From assembly GCA_017456765.1 (NCBI GenBank), contig JAFTIR010000039.1:189382-253381 (forward strand): a stretch of DNA of 64,000 nt. The letters are read 5' to 3'. Below the pieces are notes generated by a model. It had not been told where the DNA came from, made no database searches, and saw nothing but the letters and a program-made list of their open reading frames with translations. Below, piece by piece: positions 60,954 through 64,000 of the stretch (positions are counted from its first letter, which is position 1; each line of letters begins with the position of its first letter). The translations under genes and the position numbers were made by a program. Source of the DNA: Clostridia bacterium (GTDB taxonomy: Bacteria > Bacillota > Clostridia > Oscillospirales > CAG-382).

Positions 60954-62546
60954 ATGTCAAGAGAATTGAAAAGAAATGTTCTTCTTATAATGTGTGATGA
61001 ATTAAGACCTGACTTCCTTCATGCTTACGGTGCGGATTTTATTCCGACGCCCAATATTGATGCACTTGCAGAGAACGGTGTTGTGTTTGATAATGCTATT
61101 ACTGCATCCACAGTCTGTGCTCCTGCAAGAATGTCATTTTTTACCGGAAGAAATGTTTCGGGACATGATGCATGGACAAATAATATTCCTCCCAAGGCAG
61201 GATGTGAAGTTTTGCCTGAGAGACTTAATAATGCCGGTTACATGACAGCAGCTGTCGGACTTTATGACCATTATCCAAATGACTATGATTACGGATATAG
61301 GTACAGAAAGATTGCTTTGCCGGGGTTTGACGGATGCGAATACACAAAATATATTCGAGAAAAGCACCCTGAACAAGTGGGATTTTTCCCAAATTCAGTC
61401 GGGTATTTTAAGTATAGCGAAGAAGAGTATTACGACAGATGGTCGGCAGACAGAGCAATAGAATTTATTGAAAGCTACACAAAAACAGGAAAAGCTCCCA
61501 ATGGTGCAGTCCCTGAAACAGAAAATGCTCCATTTTTCCTGTATTGCGGTTTTGAATGTCCTCATATACCGCTTACTCCTCCAAAAGAGGTTGCGGGTAC
61601 TGTTGATGAAGAAAATGTTCCTATGCCTCTTATCCAGGAAAGACCCGATGAGGATATTCCGTCAGTTGAGCTTTACAGAAGAGCTTTCCTTAATCCTACC
61701 GAGGTTGTTCTCGACCAGCATTCGATGGATGAAGAAAGAAAACGAGACAGGGTTCTTTACTGCGAAATGATTGTAGAGGTAGATAATCTTGTGTGAAGAC
61801 TTGTAAAATCCCTTAAAGAAAACGGTGTTTACGAGAATACAACAATAATTTTTACTTCCGACCACGGAAGCTGCGAAAACGATTATAATGTAATGACAAA
61901 GGGCCCCTGGCCATATAAGCCGCAACTTTTTATCCCTATGATTATTTCAAACCACCCAGACCTTGAAAAAGGCACAAGATGCGACGCACTCTGCGGAGGT
62001 CTTGACATTGGTGGTACGGTTCTTGATATTGCAGGAGATACAAAGGAATTCGGTGTTTCTCGCTCAATGATCGGACTTGCAACCGGTGAAGTTCAGGAAA
62101 GGGAAGTAAACCTCAGTGAATTCTGTGACAGTTGTAAGACACTTGTTGATAAACAGTATACATTTACATATTATCCTTTCACCGAGAAAACCTGCCTTTT
62201 TGACAGAGTAAATGACCCCGAAGAAAAGGTAAATCTTGCAGGCAGACCCGAATATATGGCACTGGAAAACAGATTCATGAAGCATATAGTTGACTTTATG
62301 ATTCTCTCTAAAGGCGTACGAATTGAAGTGCATGACCTGACACGTGATATTCATGACGGAATTGCCAAGAAGAACCCCAAGTTCCTTGATAGCTTTGATA
62401 TAGCATACCCGATAGCAAGCTGGAGAGATATTGAAAGACTTGAAGCACTTGGACTTGATGCAACATATAACGAATTCTGTAAAGAACGTGAAATCAAGGC
62501 TCATTACGGTGTTTATTTCCATAAGGAAAGACCTGAAAAAAAGTAA
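60954..62546 (+). pseudogene. Type I sulfatase interrupted by a single in-frame TGA
   Basis: The reading frame runs from the ATG at 60954 to the stop at 62544-62546 (531 codons) except for TGA at 61794-61796, codon 281. Before it are MCDELRPD and the formylglycine site CAPARMSFFTGR (Cys55). After it, in the same frame, come RLVKSLKENGVYENTTIIFTSDHG and a normal sulfatase C-terminus. The TGA falls where the family reads V-G-R-L, so it is one change from GGA (Gly). The truncated product would lack the SDHG metal ligands. A recent nonsense mutation or an assembly error are the simple explanations. Confidence 0.85.
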
Positions 62547-62576
62547 AATGATTTGTGGTCGTATAAGGGGAGTTAT

Positions 62577-63386
62577 ATGAAAATTACTGTTGTTCAGCCG
62601 AGATATTTTTGTGGCGAAAATCCTGACGAAAAAATTGCGGATTTTTTGATTACCGAAATGAAAAAAGTATCTTCGGGCGGAATTGTTGTATTACCGGAAT
62701 ATTCCAACGCAGGAGGTCTTTCGGACCCAGACAAAGAACTTGCTGCTATTGCCCGTTCTAAAAATATGTTGAGAATTGCCGGTGAAACAGCAAAGGAAAA
62801 ATCTGCGTATGTCGCCATAAATGTTCTTGAAAAAAGAAACGGTGAAATCAAAAACAGCACATATTTGTTTGATAAAAACGGAAATGTTGCATTTGTATAT
62901 GATAAACATCATCTGCCTGTATCGGAAGTCAGACTCGGAATTAAAGCGGGAAACAGCTCAGGAAAGTGCGGATGCGTGTGCGAGCTTGACGGAATAAAGT
63001 TTGCGTTTATGACCTGTTATGATGTCTATTTTAATGAACAAATAGAATATATAGCAAAGCATAAGCCTGATATAATACTTATTCCCGGATATCAGAGAGG
63101 GGAACGTACCGATATAATACATGCCCAGGCAAAGCTTTGTGCGTTCAGGTGTAATGCTTTTGTTGCAAGAGCATCATATTCAATGGATAGCGATGAACAC
63201 GGTGGCTGTTCAATGATAGTTGCTCCTGATGGCAGAATACTTGAAAATATCGGAAAAGGTGTCGGAAGCATATCGGTTGATGTGAATCCAACCGAAAAAT
63301 ATATGCGACAGGCAGGCTTTGGAGAAAAAATTGTCAGAAACGATGATTTTATTTCCGACGGACTTTGTCCTGAATCTTTTGTTTAA
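62577..63386 (+). CDS. Carbon-nitrogen hydrolase (nitrilase superfamily)
   Basis: A 269-residue amidase-type enzyme with the Glu-Lys-Cys triad: VVLPEYSNAG (Glu), VYDKHHLPVSE (Lys) and FMTCYDVYF (Cys). Downstream is CNAFVARASYSMDSDEHGGCSMIV, typical of the C-terminal core. I start at the ATG at 62577 (MKITVVQ) after AAGGGGAGTTAT; the longer frame overlaps the sulfatase end. Placed between two sulfatases, it may trim an amide from a sulfated amino-sugar or peptide conjugate; this is inference. Confidence 0.9.
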   Translation: MKITVVQPRYFCGENPDEKIADFLITEMKKVSSGGIVVLPEYSNAGGLSDPDKELAAIARSKNMLRIAGETAKEKSAYVAINVLEKRNGEIKNSTYLFDKNGNVAFVYDKHHLPVSEVRLGIKAGNSSGKCGCVCELDGIKFAFMTCYDVYFNEQIEYIAKHKPDIILIPGYQRGERTDIIHAQAKLCAFRCNAFVARASYSMDSDEHGGCSMIVAPDGRILENIGKGVGSISVDVNPTEKYMRQAGFGEKIVRNDDFISDGLCPESFV

Positions 63387-63441
63387 AAATGTGTCCCTTG
63401 AGGGATATTGAAAATATAAATTTATGAGAGGAGTTTGAATT

Positions 63442-64000
63442 ATGGCCAACAACACAAAAAGAAGAAATGTGCTTGTGATTATGTGTGACCAGTTAAGACC
63501 TGACTTTCTTGGTGCATACGGAGCAGATTTCATCCCTACACCGAATATTGATGCCCTTGCGGCAGAGGGGGTAGTGTACGATAATGCAATTACCGCATCT
63601 ACTGTTTGTGCGCCTGCAAGAATGTCATTCTTTACGGGAAGACATGTTTCGGGACACGATTCCTGGACAAATAATATCCCTCCGAAAGCAGGCTGTGATG
63701 TTTTGCCTGAGCGCCTTAATGCCGCAGGCTATCTTACGGCGGCTGTCGGATGCTATGACCACTATCCGTACACAAATGACTATGGTTATAAATACAGAAA
63801 AATATGGGCTGACAGCGAAGTTAATGATTATAAAAAATTCCTCTTTGAAAGACACCCCGAGGAAACGAGTTATTATCCCCAGGACAAAAGCGGCGAGCAT
63901 TTCAAGTATTCCGAGGAAGAATTCTATGACAGATGGGCGGCAGACTGTGCTTGCGAATTTATAGAAAGTTATACAAAGACGGGAAAAGCACCAAATGGAG
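63442..64000 (+). CDS. Second type I sulfatase, cut by window end
   Basis: The first 186 codons are visible. The protein begins MANNTKRRNVLVIMCDQLRPDF-like, with the metal Asp in MCDQLRPD. The formylglycine site is CAPARMSFFTGR, identical to that of the interrupted sulfatase upstream. Long stretches align with that protein (ADFIPTPNIDALA, VSGHD, NNIPPKAGC, VLPERLN), so the two are tandem duplicates that have diverged. The ATG at 63442 follows AGAGGAGTTTGAATT. No signal peptide is present, so it acts in the cytosol. No interruption is seen up to the edge. Confidence 0.95.
   Translation, partial: MANNTKRRNVLVIMCDQLRPDFLGAYGADFIPTPNIDALAAEGVVYDNAITASTVCAPARMSFFTGRHVSGHDSWTNNIPPKAGCDVLPERLNAAGYLTAAVGCYDHYPYTNDYGYKYRKIWADSEVNDYKKFLFERHPEETSYYPQDKSGEHFKYSEEEFYDRWAADCACEFIESYTKTGKAPNG

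Noticed and set aside
61794..61796. TGA read as glycine (alternative genetic code) or selenocysteine in the sulfatase
   Set aside because: Other genes in the window end normally with TGA (for example pheT at 22528-22530 and the DHHW gene at 15462-15464), and no selenocysteine hairpin or Cys-aligned position is present.

Overview
The window reads as chromosomal DNA of a gut-type Bacillota, most likely an uncultured class Clostridia (Oscillospirales-like) bacterium. The evidence is consensus sigma-A promoters with 17-bp spacers, strong AGGAGG-type ribosome sites, a T-box ahead of pheST, SLH-domain surface protein, MreB, the trmK-Nif3 and LytTR-DUF3021 pairs, a DUF3343/desulfurase pair, and cytosolic host-glycan enzymes. 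Base composition looks moderate and even by eye, and most genes are compact housekeeping operons. I see no phage, plasmid, insertion sequence or CRISPR array.

Layout. 1-6.1 kb: a cut-off membrane protein, ligA, a divergent XRE regulator/small membrane protein pair around a perfect 27-bp palindrome, a MITE-like repeat, and the leftward operon nusB-(TsaD paralogue)-xseA-xseB. 6.2-15.5 kb: an acyl-AMP ligase/ACP/Lnt operon, a GntR regulator, a NUDIX hydrolase, and a surface O-acetylation set (duplicated-domain lipoprotein, MBOAT, DHHW protein). 15.6-22.5 kb: an MBL hydrolase and an endonuclease/phosphatase, the rpsF-ssb-rpsR operon, and T-box-controlled pheST. 22.6-28.7 kb: azlCD, then a sugar locus (ROK kinase, AraC regulator, SIS isomerase, GH2 beta-mannosidase). 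28.7-30.5 kb: a DUF1858 redox protein, trmK and Nif3.

30.5-30.8 kb holds a large structured leader RNA that I do not recognise. It starts at the predicted transcription start and ends in a UUCG terminator with a competing antiterminator. It precedes a secreted stalk-domain protein. Then come a flavin-binding oxidase, a small P-loop ATPase, rqcH, a Gfo/Idh/MocA oxidoreductase, LytTR-DUF3021, two cysteine desulfurases with DUF3343 and a MurE-family ligase, and an SLH surface protein. 42.8-46.4 kb carries a MinD-like ATPase, mgsA, a flavin reductase and gdhA. Copies of a portable 3'-end terminator repeat follow rpsR, mgsA and gdhA.

46.8-55.7 kb is one rightward operon. It begins with a 1655-residue protein that looks like a complete DUF4011-type helicase/nuclease giant whose catalytic motifs have all been lost. 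This is followed by an MreB-family actin, gpmI and a sialidase-like BNR protein. 55.7-64 kb holds type-4 uracil-DNA glycosylase, a GH95 fucosidase, tRNA-Met and tRNA-Glu, and a sulfatase locus: maturase, a sulfatase interrupted by one in-frame TGA, a carbon-nitrogen hydrolase, and a second sulfatase running off the end. The fucosidase, sialidase-like, mannosidase and sulfatase genes together suggest intracellular finishing of host mucin-type glycans.
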